DNA of 64,000 nt from assembly GCA_024278455.1 (NCBI GenBank), contig JAJRTE010000306.1, positions 1 to 64,000 on the forward strand. Direction: 5' to 3'. Shown here piece by piece: positions 31,158 through 40,419 of the stretch; within the stretch, counting starts at the first letter, position 1, and each line of letters starts with the position of its first letter. The position numbers were made by a program, and so were the translations under genes. Source of the stretch: Myxococcota bacterium (GTDB lineage Bacteria > Myxococcota_A > UBA796 > JAJRTE01). Below the pieces are notes generated by a model that saw only the letters and a list, made by a program, of their open reading frames with translations, was not told the DNA's origin and searched no databases.

Positions 31158-33956
31158 CTACTCCGTGATCAGCGCATTGGGGTCCACGTTCTGTATGTTC
31201 AGCGCGCCGGAGCCCGGCTGCTGGTCCTCTCCGGCGCCGAGGGAACTGGAGATGAACCCGACACCGAGCGAACTGGAGATGAACCCGGTGCCGAGGGAAC
31301 TCGAGATGAACCCGGTGCCGAGAGAACTGGAGATGAACCCGGTGCCGAGAGAACTGGAGATGAACCCGGTGCCGAGAGAACTCGAGATGAACCCGGTGCC
31401 GAGGGAACTCGAGATGAACCCGTCACCGAGGGATACCGAGGCGAAGTAACCTTTCCAACTGGAGTTGGGGAACTCGTCCACGAAGCCCGCGTCTTCGATG
31501 CTGTCGCCGAGGATACGGTTGGCGTCCTGGAACCGGAATCTGGGCGCGTTGACGACCGGGTAGGTGTGGTCGAGGTCCAGTTGACCCATGGCCGGGTCGA
31601 CGGGCAGGACCAGGTACTGGACCAGGTTGCCGTCGTCGTCACTGGTGGCCACCAGCAACGCGGTGACCTTCTTGACGTAGCCCCACCCGGAGTAGAGGGG
31701 CTGGTCGAAGGTCTCCTTGATCTTGGTCACGGTCCGACCGTTGGGTTTGGTCAGGGCGTCGGCGAACCGTTCGTCGATGGCCAGCACGATGGGACCAGCC
31801 ATCGTCCCCGGTCCGACGAGCTTGAGCATGTAGGAGTGGACCAGGGCCTTGGGGTTGTCGACGAATGTGTCCACCACCTTGTAATCCGGGCTGATCTCGA
31901 AGAAAAGGACCGACTCCCCGATCTTGGGTTCCTCCATGAACCGGCTGAACACCTCAGCCGCCGCGGGGGAGAGAGAGAACATGCCATAGGGACGCACGCC
32001 GAGCTGGGGATTCTCCGGGGGTATCACCGCATCCACCTGGAACCCGATGACGACCCCGTTCTCGCTCGCCTCCTCCGAGGCGAACTCCGGAGTCCCTGAC
32101 CGAATGTAGGCGAACCCGTTCGCGTCGGTCACGGCGATATGCTGGAATTCGGTCACCGACCCATAGAACGAGCCGGCCACGGTGATGCCCGGAACCGGTC
32201 TGAGTTCGCGGTCGATGACCTGGACTCGAGCAACCGCCCGGAGTTTTTCCCCTTTCTCGTCATGTTCCATGTCGTCGCTTGACTTTTCGTCGTTTGCCTT
32301 TTCGTCGTTTGCCTTTTCGTCGTTTGCCTTTTCGTCCGCCGCCTCGAGCCAGACCATGGTATTGACGAACCAGTCGCTTGCGTCCCCGAACAGTTCCGGT
32401 TCAGCGCTGAGCACGAGGGTTTCGGCCGCGCCAGCCATGTCGAGCATGCCGGCGCCGAAGTCGGCGTCGAACCCGGGCTGGCCGAGGTCTCGTGCACTGC
32501 TCATCATCACCTTGTGGGCTTCGTAGGGCGTGGCGCCGAGGGCGACCAGCCATGCAGCGGCGCTCGAGACCTGCGCTGCGGCCTGCGAGGTCCCGGCCAT
32601 GAACCAGTAGCCGAGTTCGGTGGGTTTTCCTTCCTCGAATCCGACGCCGAGCGGTGCGTCGGGGTAGCCGTCCCGGTTGAAGTCGGTGTCGATGCGGCCG
32701 CCGGGGGCGACCAGGCTCAGGGCGTGGCCACCGTTGGAGTAGCTTGTGCGCTCGTCGCGCATGTCGCCCTGGGGGGCGGCGTTGTCATCGTGGTCGCCTG
32801 CAACGGATTCCTCGAGTTCCGCCGTGCCCGTGGGACCGAGGCCCGTGGCACCGACGCCGATGACGTCGGGGAAGGCGGCGGGGAAGGTGACCCCGTCGGC
32901 CCCGTCGTTCCCGGAGGAGGAGACCATGACCACGTTGGCTTCGGCGGCGTAGGCCACCGCGTCCTGGAGGGCCGGGCTCGGGTAGTAGCCCAGGCCGAAC
33001 GACAGGCTCATGTTGATGACATCCGCACCCTTGTCCACGGCATAGTAGATGGCCTCGATCAGGTCGAACTCGGTCCCGGTGCGTTCTTCGTCGAGCACCT
33101 TGAGTGGCATGAGCTGGACGTATGGCGCGCCGCCGACCACATTCCCCAGCGCGCCGATCAAGCTCGCCACGTGTGTGCCGTGCATGTTGTCGTCGTTGGG
33201 ATGGGTGTCGTCGTTGACGAAATCGTACCCCGGGACGAACGTCACCGCCTCGAAATCCTTGGCGAGCAGGTAGTCATACTCGTCGTCCGACCAGGTCTCG
33301 TAGGCCATGCCCGTGTCGAGCACCGCCACCACGACGTCCTCGAGGATGGTGCAGTCGACCGAACGGCACAGGTCCCGTTGCCGCGTGCGGTCCAGGTACC
33401 ATGCCAGGTCGTCGTATCCGCCGGTCGGACAGGAAGCGCCGCGCGTGACCGCGTTGGGAAACACGTCCCGAACCTCTGGCGCCGCGCGAAGGTCCCGCAT
33501 GAACCCGGCCAGGGAGGCCCCATCCGGCACTGCCACCCTGAGAATGCCACTCCGGGGAGCCTCGCCCAGGATTTGGAGGGGCATCCGCTCCTTGAGTGAC
33601 GTGGCGTTTGCAGCGTCGAAACGGTTCAAACGAACCAGGACCTCTCCGTCAACGATGTCGAAACTGTAGCGTCCGGAGGAGATTCGCCTGACGGGAAACC
33701 CATCCGAGCGGTTGGCCTGGCTGCCGGGAGCCAGGCCCGTGTCGTCTGCCGGTGCAGCGGCTTCGAGTGTCGGCCTGGACCCCATGGTGCCGGGTGCTGT
33801 CCGGGTCGATGTGCCGATGTGCCCTTCCGAAGCAATTCCTGTTGCCGGTGGATCGACGGCATGCCCGCCTGCTGCCGGGAGCGCGGCGAGCCCCAGCATC
33901 CCCATGACGAGCGGAAGTGTCCACCGCGTTGATCGTTGACCGATATGGCTTCTCAC
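31158..33956 (-). CDS. Subtilisin-like (S8) secreted protease with C-terminal tandem repeats
   Basis: 932 residues from a GTG at 33956 with GGGAGG 6 nt upstream. A signal peptide (TLPLVMGMLGLAALPAAGGHA) and a propeptide-like region come first. The S8 domain has all three catalytic motifs: VAVLDTGMA (Asp), NMHGTHVASLIG (His) and MAGTSQAAAQ (Ser), plus oxyanion SSSGNDG. An acidic KANDE repeat, a beta-rich region of about 270 residues and a C-terminal tail of seven GFISSSLGx repeats follow. A start further upstream (to 34226) is possible but lacks a signal sequence. It ends 42 nt from the convergent SAVED-CHAT gene; a functional link is unproven. Probably secreted or surface-displayed; the tail could be a sorting or self-assembly element. 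Confidence 0.85.
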   Translation of the reverse strand: MRSHIGQRSTRWTLPLVMGMLGLAALPAAGGHAVDPPATGIASEGHIGTSTRTAPGTMGSRPTLEAAAPADDTGLAPGSQANRSDGFPVRRISSGRYSFDIVDGEVLVRLNRFDAANATSLKERMPLQILGEAPRSGILRVAVPDGASLAGFMRDLRAAPEVRDVFPNAVTRGASCPTGGYDDLAWYLDRTRQRDLCRSVDCTILEDVVVAVLDTGMAYETWSDDEYDYLLAKDFEAVTFVPGYDFVNDDTHPNDDNMHGTHVASLIGALGNVVGGAPYVQLMPLKVLDEERTGTEFDLIEAIYYAVDKGADVINMSLSFGLGYYPSPALQDAVAYAAEANVVMVSSSGNDGADGVTFPAAFPDVIGVGATGLGPTGTAELEESVAGDHDDNAAPQGDMRDERTSYSNGGHALSLVAPGGRIDTDFNRDGYPDAPLGVGFEEGKPTELGYWFMAGTSQAAAQVSSAAAWLVALGATPYEAHKVMMSSARDLGQPGFDADFGAGMLDMAGAAETLVLSAEPELFGDASDWFVNTMVWLEAADEKANDEKANDEKANDEKSSDDMEHDEKGEKLRAVARVQVIDRELRPVPGITVAGSFYGSVTEFQHIAVTDANGFAYIRSGTPEFASEEASENGVVIGFQVDAVIPPENPQLGVRPYGMFSLSPAAAEVFSRFMEEPKIGESVLFFEISPDYKVVDTFVDNPKALVHSYMLKLVGPGTMAGPIVLAIDERFADALTKPNGRTVTKIKETFDQPLYSGWGYVKKVTALLVATSDDDGNLVQYLVLPVDPAMGQLDLDHTYPVVNAPRFRFQDANRILGDSIEDAGFVDEFPNSSWKGYFASVSLGDGFISSSLGTGFISSSLGTGFISSSLGTGFISSSLGTGFISSSLGTGFISSSLGVGFISSSLGAGEDQQPGSGALNIQNVDPNALITE
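31239..31436. repeat. Seven 27-nt tandem repeats coding for GFISSSLGx
   Basis: Seven units of 27 nt, differing at only a few positions, encode a hydrophobic/serine nonapeptide GFISSSLG plus T, V or A near the C-terminus of the S8 protease. Nucleotide conservation beyond the protein level suggests recent expansion or homogenisation. Confidence 0.9.
32281..32340. repeat. 15-nt tandem repeat coding for (KANDE)n
   Basis: About four near-identical 15-nt units within the S8 protease gene give EKANDEKANDEKANDEKSSD. They lie just after the catalytic domain and probably form a flexible acidic linker. Confidence 0.85.
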
Positions 33957-34544
33957 CGTTTCCTCCCTGCTGCTGCATGCCCGTGGAAAGGGGTGGGCAC
34001 GCCATGAATGATTCCCCGATCGCCTTCTGCCTGGGTGCCTGGCTCCCATGCGCTCGGGCCGGAAGGTAGGCGCCATTCTGCCGGGCGGTCCACGCCATTC
34101 CACGCGACGTGGCTCTGTCCGGGTTCTGGCAGGCTCTCGAGGTACTACGGACCGGACCGGATCCCCTGGGATCCGGCCTCTCCCCTGCGGGAGGCAGGCC
34201 AGTCCCCGAGGGCACTGACCCCTCAATCAGTAGAAACGGCAGGGTGGGAGGAAAACTGTAGATCCGTGCAGAAGAAATGTTGGCATTGGCGTGCCGGCTC
34301 CACCGCTTTCCGGATTCCCATCACCGAGACCGCTACACGGTGCCGGTCTTGAAGCTCCGCACTGGATCGCCCCGCAAGGCAGCCGGGCGCTCGCTCCTGT
34401 CGCGCTTTTTCCCTAATGAAGTCGTCTCGAGCGGCCGATGCGAAGCAGGGCAGAGTGGCTGCCCCTGCTCGCTATCGTTTCCGACTCCCGGATCGGCCTC
34501 GAGCGCCGGTGGCCGGCGCCCGACCAGCACAGGCGGACCACCGA
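33957..34544. other. Divergent intergenic region
   Basis: About 590 bp between the S8 protease and the cyclase-ATPase gene. The beginning includes the protease ribosome site; the rest has no credible gene. Promoters for both genes should lie here, but none is obvious. Confidence 0.4.
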
Positions 34545-37500
34545 ATGGACTTCGACCCCGAACTCCGGCCCCTGATCCCCCCCATTCTGTTGGCGGTGCC
34601 CGACTTTGCCACCCGGGGCCACCGGGAAGCCGCCATCCTGTTCGTCGATGTCGCCGGGTTCACAGGTCTCAGCGAGGCGCTCGCCCAGCTTGGCCCCGAG
34701 GGTGCGGAGATACTCGAGCGCACCATCGCGGAGTACTTCAACGCCCTCCTGGACGTGGTGGACAGGTTCGGCGGAATTCCCGTCAAAATCGGGGGCGACG
34801 CCCTGACCGTCGCGTTCGTCGGGGACGAAGGGAACCTCGAGGCGCTGGTGCGAACCGCGGTCTCCTGCGCGGCGGAGCTTCCCAGGTCCCTGTGCGACGA
34901 TGCCCTGGTGAGCACGCCGGAGGGGGAGGTGCGGATAGCGCACAAGGTGGGCGTCGGTTGCGGGACCCTGCTGAACAGTATCGTCGGAGACCCTGGCATC
35001 CGTCTCGAACTCGCCCTGGTCGGCGAGGCGCTCGACCAGGCGGCGCAGGCGGAGCACAAGGCGGTTGCCGGGGAAGTGTGGGCATCGCCTCGAGTCGTTC
35101 GCGTGCTGGCCACCCCCTCCCTGTGGGACAGGGAAGACGGCGGGTTCGCACGCCTTCGTGTGCCGGTGTCGCCGTCCTGGGAGGTGACAGCCGGGCCGCC
35201 TTCCTCGAACCCGAGGCCCATCGAATCGTGGCACCTGTCGCTGGTCCCCGCAACGGTCCGGGAGAGCGCAGCGAAAGGAACGCTCGAGTTCCTGCGACGT
35301 CATCAGAGCATCACCGTGCTGTTCGTCTCGTTCGGCGGACTCGATTTCTCGGGACTCGACTGCTTCGACGCGCTCGACAGCCACTATCGGGCCATGCAGT
35401 CCCTGGTTGAAGCACACGGGGGATTCCTGAGCGAGTTCGAGGCCGGGGACAAGGGGGCCAAGCTCATCGTACTGTTCGGTGCACCTGTTCCCATCGAAGA
35501 TCCCGTGGGCCAGGCCGTGCGTTGTGCACAGGCGATGCAACGGCACACGCGCGAGGCCGGCGTGGTGTCCGGCCAGCGCATCGGCATGACGACCGGAAGG
35601 CTCTACGTCGGGCGCATCGGCTGCCGCGCGCTCGCCAAGATCAGCGCGCTCGGCGACCAGATGAACCTGGCGGCACGCCTCATGACCGCCTCCAGGCCCT
35701 GGTCCGTCCTGGCGGAGACGACCGTCGCCCGGCGAACCAGCGACCGGGCCTCATGGAGTCGGCCGCAACTGCTTCGGGTCAAAGGCAAGCACGCGCTCGT
35801 TTCCGCTTCCTACCTGCTCGCGCTCAAGGACCGCGTGGGCGTGGAGCGACGTGGCATCGGCCTTGCCGGAAGGAAGGAGGAAAAGCTCAAGCTCCGGCAG
35901 GTCCACGACCGGTTGAGACATGGTTCCGGCGCGCTGGTTCGCATCTCCGGGGAAGCAGGGACCGGCAAGACCAGGCTCCTGGACCACATTCGGAGGTTGG
36001 TGCGCGACGCCGGCGAGGTCCGCCTCGTCGACTCCCACGACTACGCCCTCGTACCACATTCCGAGCCATTCCGCGCCTGGAGAGGCCTTCTCCTCGACAT
36101 CATCGGCGCCGACGACCAGCTCGATGACGACGCCAGGCGCGAAGTGTTTACCACGTGGCTCGAAACCCTGCCGGAGGACCTGCAAAAGACCTGCGTCCAC
36201 CTGGCACCGATCGCCGGTATTCCCGCACCGCCGGACCCGGTCATGGCCCAGTTGACGCCGGACCAGCGGTTGCGCGTGCTCCACGACGCGATCGTCGACT
36301 GCCTCGACCATGGTTGCCGGGACATCGCGCGCTGCGTCATCATCGACAACGCCCATCATCTCGATGAACCGTCCCGGTCGGTTCTCCTGGCCCTGGCTCC
36401 CGTGCTTTCGCACCTTCGACTCGCCGTGGTCACCGCGCACAGGTCGCACTCCAGTGACGGAGAAGACCCGTTCGCCGGGCTCGACGACGCCCCGGCATCG
36501 ATCCACATCCGGCTCGGCCCCCTCGCGCCAGCCGAATCCGCCGAACTCATTCGAAATCTCCTCGACGCCACCTACCTCGACTCCGAACTCGAGGCGTTCC
36601 TCTCCCGAAAGGCACAAGGAAATCCGCTCCGCATCGAAGCCTGGCTCAACATTCTCAAGGATCGCGGGCACATCGTCGTGGACGGTGGCGTGGCCTCCCT
36701 GACAGGATACCATCACGGACTGACCATCCCGGACCGGCTCGAATCCCTGGCACTGGTCAACGTGGAGAGTCTCCCCCAGGACGCCCAGCTCACGTTGAAG
36801 GTCGCGAGCGTGGTCGGCCTGTCGTTCACCGCCCGGGATGTCGCCGGCCTCCACCCTCAGAGGCTGGACATCGCTACCGTGGAGGAGCACCTCCGGCTCG
36901 GCCAACAGGCCAAACTCCTGTACTACCAGCGCGGCGCGTCGGACAGGATGTTCTTCAATCGTCCCGAGGTCCGCGAGGCGCTCCACGAAACCCTCCCGTT
37001 CGAACTCCGACGCCTGCTTCACCGGCGATGCGTCCAGCAGATCAAGGCCCAGCGCGGGGGCATCGTCGATGACGAATCGTGGCTCGCCCTGGCCGCGCAC
37101 CACGAGTACATCGGCGAGCCGCTGGCCCAGACCCGCCATTTCCGCAAGGCCGCAGACATCTGCATCGCGCGGCACGATCATCGAGAAGCGGTCAGGTGGC
37201 TCTACAAGCTGCTCGAGGTCTGCCGCGGCCGGGGCGATGTGGGAGGGATGCTGAACGCCTACCGTCACCTCCACAACGAACTCAGCAAACTGGGCGAGCA
37301 CGAAGAAGACCGCAGGCTTCTCGACGCCTGGGTCGAATCGGCACAGACGCACGAACGACACCACAGCCTGGTGGAGGCCCTCGAGGTCCGGGCGCGATGG
37401 CACCAGCGGCACGGCGAGTCGGAAGTCGCCAAGCAGGAACTCGATCGTGCGTTGGCAATTGCCACGGCGAACTGTCCGGAGCGGTTGCCGGTCGTCTACG

Positions 37501-38570
37501 GTTCGATTTCGATCATCTGTGCGGACATGGGCCGGCCTCGAGATGCCCTGGACGCGGTCGAAAAGGCCTTGGCCGGTGCCGAGTCGCTCGGCATGGAGAA
37601 AGACATCAACCTGATGGTGGCTCGCGGCAATGCCTTGAGCGCGCTCGGGCGGGCCGTCGAGGCCCACGATGCCTTCAAGGAGGTTCTCGCCCTGTTGGAT
37701 GACTCCGACCTGTGGACCAAGTCCATCGTCGAAGGCAACATCGCGGTCGAGCTGTTCAACTTGGGCCGGCTCGAGGAGGGGCACGAAAGTCTCGTGCGGG
37801 CACTCGCGCTCAAGCGGGAGGTCGGCGATCGGCGAGAGGAGGCGGTCGCCCTGGGAAACGTGGGCTACTCATCCTACCGCATTGGAAACCTGGAGGACGC
37901 GCGCAGGTACACCGACGAGTGCATTCGGCTCAGCCGGCGGCTGCGCCACGTCAGGGTCGAGATGAACGCGGCGGGGAACCTGGGTGAAATCCTCTGGATC
38001 ATGGGTGAGTTGCGCGAAGCCGCGCGGCAGTACGACCGTGTCGACGCCCTTCTCGAGGACACGCCGAACCGCCACTTGCAGATCGAACAGCAGGTCCGCC
38101 GGGGCGAACTGGAACTCAGCCGCGGCAACCCGGAACGGGCGTTGGTCATCTTCGCCTCGGCCCTCGACGCCTCGCGCGCGTCCGGGTTGAAGGGCTTCGA
38201 GCCGGCGCTTCTCGAGGGGCTTGGAGAATCTCACCGGGTGCTGGGCCATCACGGCGAGTCGTGGGCCCTGTTCCGACAGGTGCTGGCGCGCGCGGAGACC
38301 GCTCCGCACCTGCTCCCCTTTCCCCAGCGCGCATTCCTCCGGGCCGCCGAGGCTGCCTCGAGCGCGGGGATGTTCGAGCAGGCGCACCAGCTTCTGGCAC
38401 GGGCCCGGACGGCACTGGACGAAGCCCTGAAGCAGCTCTCACGGGAATCCACGCGGATTCGCTTCATCGCAGCCTTTCCATGGAACGGCCGGATTGTCGA
38501 GGGGCTCTCCATCCCGCCTGTCTCCGGTGCCTCGCCCACCACCGATATGACCCATTCGGCTCCAGCCTGA
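34545..38570 (+). CDS. Tandem class III cyclase - AAA ATPase - TPR regulator
   Basis: About 1341 residues from the ATG at 34545; an in-frame ATG at 34416 adds 43 residues. Two adenylate/guanylate-cyclase homology domains come first. The first keeps both metal Asp motifs (AAILFVDVAGFTGLSE, KIGGDALTVAF). In the second the first metal Asp is replaced (VLFVSFGGLDFSG), so it is likely degenerate. An ATPase module follows with Walker A GEAGTGKTR and Walker B RCVIIDNAHHLDE, of the MalT/AfsR-like group. More than 500 residues of TPR helices end the protein (EEAVALGNVGYSSYRIGNLEDARRYTDECIRL). Such proteins integrate signals and may make cAMP; no DNA-binding domain is visible. It stands alone between S8 protease and acyl-CoA synthetase genes. 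Confidence 0.85.
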   Translation: MDFDPELRPLIPPILLAVPDFATRGHREAAILFVDVAGFTGLSEALAQLGPEGAEILERTIAEYFNALLDVVDRFGGIPVKIGGDALTVAFVGDEGNLEALVRTAVSCAAELPRSLCDDALVSTPEGEVRIAHKVGVGCGTLLNSIVGDPGIRLELALVGEALDQAAQAEHKAVAGEVWASPRVVRVLATPSLWDREDGGFARLRVPVSPSWEVTAGPPSSNPRPIESWHLSLVPATVRESAAKGTLEFLRRHQSITVLFVSFGGLDFSGLDCFDALDSHYRAMQSLVEAHGGFLSEFEAGDKGAKLIVLFGAPVPIEDPVGQAVRCAQAMQRHTREAGVVSGQRIGMTTGRLYVGRIGCRALAKISALGDQMNLAARLMTASRPWSVLAETTVARRTSDRASWSRPQLLRVKGKHALVSASYLLALKDRVGVERRGIGLAGRKEEKLKLRQVHDRLRHGSGALVRISGEAGTGKTRLLDHIRRLVRDAGEVRLVDSHDYALVPHSEPFRAWRGLLLDIIGADDQLDDDARREVFTTWLETLPEDLQKTCVHLAPIAGIPAPPDPVMAQLTPDQRLRVLHDAIVDCLDHGCRDIARCVIIDNAHHLDEPSRSVLLALAPVLSHLRLAVVTAHRSHSSDGEDPFAGLDDAPASIHIRLGPLAPAESAELIRNLLDATYLDSELEAFLSRKAQGNPLRIEAWLNILKDRGHIVVDGGVASLTGYHHGLTIPDRLESLALVNVESLPQDAQLTLKVASVVGLSFTARDVAGLHPQRLDIATVEEHLRLGQQAKLLYYQRGASDRMFFNRPEVREALHETLPFELRRLLHRRCVQQIKAQRGGIVDDESWLALAAHHEYIGEPLAQTRHFRKAADICIARHDHREAVRWLYKLLEVCRGRGDVGGMLNAYRHLHNELSKLGEHEEDRRLLDAWVESAQTHERHHSLVEALEVRARWHQRHGESEVAKQELDRALAIATANCPERLPVVYGSISIICADMGRPRDALDAVEKALAGAESLGMEKDINLMVARGNALSALGRAVEAHDAFKEVLALLDDSDLWTKSIVEGNIAVELFNLGRLEEGHESLVRALALKREVGDRREEAVALGNVGYSSYRIGNLEDARRYTDECIRLSRRLRHVRVEMNAAGNLGEILWIMGELREAARQYDRVDALLEDTPNRHLQIEQQVRRGELELSRGNPERALVIFASALDASRASGLKGFEPALLEGLGESHRVLGHHGESWALFRQVLARAETAPHLLPFPQRAFLRAAEAASSAGMFEQAHQLLARARTALDEALKQLSRESTRIRFIAAFPWNGRIVEGLSIPPVSGASPTTDMTHSAPA

Positions 38571-38751
38571 CGCGGCCCCCCCCTCGAGGGTTCCGCAGCC
38601 TTTGGCCGCGCGCGTGCGCGTGTCGCTTGCCACTGTCGGGGCGCCCGCGCATAATCGAAGGTCGAACCGTTGGCAGCGTGACAGGCCGGGCGCCGGACCA
38701 CCGCGCCGGGGTGGGGCGAGTGCCACTTCTCAGGAAAAGCGCGGGGAGTTC

Positions 38752-40419
38752 ATGATGACACCTTTGTCGTGGGCGGAACGTTCCAGGCTGTTCGTATCTC
38801 GAGGTGGCGTTCTCGGGACGCTCCTCGACCGGCTCGCCGGGGCATACGGGGACCGGCGCATGGTGGAACAGCCAGGCGGTATCGGGCTGGCCGGAGGCGC
38901 CGGCACGCTGACGTTCCGGCAGGCAGCCGGGGTCGTGGAACGGGTCGCCGATCTCCTCGAGCCGCGTCTTGCCGGCCGCCGGGTGGTCGTCAGCGGGGCC
39001 AACGGCTATGACTTCTTTCTCACCTGCCTGGCAGTGTCTCGAGCCGGTGGCGTGTTCGTTCCCGTCAATCCCCAGATGTCGGAAGACGAGGTGGCCTACG
39101 TGGTCGAGGACGCTGGGGGAGTGGTCCTCGAAGTCGACCAGGTCGTCTCGGACATGGAGGCCGCCGGGCACGCATCGCGTCGAGGTAGTGGCGCGGGTCG
39201 CGGTTGGTTTTCGGGCCGTTGGCGTCGAGCATGCCCCCGTCCTTCCGATGTGGCGGCCATCCTGTACACGTCCGGCACGACGGGGCACCCCAAGGGGGCC
39301 GTCCTGAGCCACCGGGGCCTGCTCGATCAACCGTCCCGCATGCTGTTGTTGTCCGGAATAGCAGGGCGGTACGAACTGGTCGTGGGGCTGCCCGTGGCCC
39401 ATATCATGGGCTTGGTCGGGTTGCTGGGAGCGGCGATCGGCGGCGTGCCGACGTTTTTCATGCCACGTTTCCATCCCGTGGCAGCCCTGGACGCCCTGGA
39501 GTCACGCAAGGCCAACGCCTTTCTCGGCGTCCCCGCCATGTACCGCATGATGCTCGACGCGGGTGCGCAGAGGCGGGACCTTCGATCGGTAAGATTGTGG
39601 ATGAGTGCTGCCGACGTCATGCCGGAGGATCTCGCCCTTCGGTTCAAGAAGATGGGAGCCACGGTGGCGATCCCGGGGATCGACCTGCCGCTCGGCGAGG
39701 CCATCTTCGCCGAAGGCTACGGGATGGTCGAGCTGTCCGGCGTGGTGACGATCAAGATCTCACCGCCCTACACCGGGTTCGGTCTCGGCGACTTCATGGG
39801 CATACCTCTGCCTCCCTACCGCTACCGCGTGGTCGGCGGCGACGGCAGACCCGTCCGCCGCGGCACGGTGGGTGAACTGGTAGTGACCGGCCCGGGCGTG
39901 CTGAGAGAGTACCATGCCAACACATCGGCCACCGCGGACGCCCAGTGGGAACGCCGCTGGATTCGGACCGGCGACCTGGTCCGTCGCGGGCCGCTCGGCA
40001 TCATCCACTTCGCCGGGAGAAAGAAAGAGGTCATCAAGCACGGGGGATACTCGGTGTTTCCCGCGGAGATCGAGGCAGTGCTGAGACGGTACCCCGGCGT
40101 CGCCGACGCAGCCGTCATCGGCAGGCCCGACCCGGTCAAGGGGGAGGTTCCTGTCGCGTTCCTGGAGGCGGTTCCGGGAAATGAACTCGACGCGGGGGCC
40201 CTGGAGGCCTACGCGAGGCAACACCTCTCAGACTACAAGATACCCGTCACGCTGTCGGTCGTGGACAGGCTCCCCCGGACCGGAACGAACAAGGTGGCGA
40301 GGCAGGTTCTGAAAGCGTGGCTGCGCCCCCCGGCCGCGGGCCGTGCGGGCACGGTTCAGGGATCGGCTCGAGGAGGCACCGGCGTGTCCGCCGTATCGGA
40401 AGCACCGCCGCCTGCTTGA
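38752..40419 (+). CDS. Acyl-CoA synthetase / AMP-forming ligase
   Basis: About 555 residues. The ANL-superfamily motifs are present: ATP-binding P-loop ILYTSGTTGHPKGAVLSH, the AMP motif region FAEGYGMVELSG, the hinge WIRTGDLV and the C-terminal catalytic lysine region at the end (RTGTNKVARQVL). IIHFAGRKKEVIKHGGYSVFPAEIEAVL is typical of CoA ligases. Two ATGs (38752 and 38755) follow GGGGAG; the second is better spaced. The substrate cannot be fixed: the ligase region resembles fatty-acid or short-acid CoA ligases. Its 3' end overlaps the convergent BamD-like gene by 64 nt. Confidence 0.85.
   Translation: MMTPLSWAERSRLFVSRGGVLGTLLDRLAGAYGDRRMVEQPGGIGLAGGAGTLTFRQAAGVVERVADLLEPRLAGRRVVVSGANGYDFFLTCLAVSRAGGVFVPVNPQMSEDEVAYVVEDAGGVVLEVDQVVSDMEAAGHASRRGSGAGRGWFSGRWRRACPRPSDVAAILYTSGTTGHPKGAVLSHRGLLDQPSRMLLLSGIAGRYELVVGLPVAHIMGLVGLLGAAIGGVPTFFMPRFHPVAALDALESRKANAFLGVPAMYRMMLDAGAQRRDLRSVRLWMSAADVMPEDLALRFKKMGATVAIPGIDLPLGEAIFAEGYGMVELSGVVTIKISPPYTGFGLGDFMGIPLPPYRYRVVGGDGRPVRRGTVGELVVTGPGVLREYHANTSATADAQWERRWIRTGDLVRRGPLGIIHFAGRKKEVIKHGGYSVFPAEIEAVLRRYPGVADAAVIGRPDPVKGEVPVAFLEAVPGNELDAGALEAYARQHLSDYKIPVTLSVVDRLPRTGTNKVARQVLKAWLRPPAAGRAGTVQGSARGGTGVSAVSEAPPPA

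Noticed and set aside
31090-31449. A short plus-strand frame with repeated EMNPVPREL
   Set aside because: It is the complement of the 27-nt repeats of the S8 protease; there is no ribosome site and no independent start.
34545-38570. CD-NTase supplying a cyclic oligonucleotide to the nearby SAVED-like CHAT protein
   Set aside because: The cyclase domains are class III (adenylate cyclase type), not of the CD-NTase fold, and the gene is separated by the S8 protease, so it is not a likely source of such a signal.
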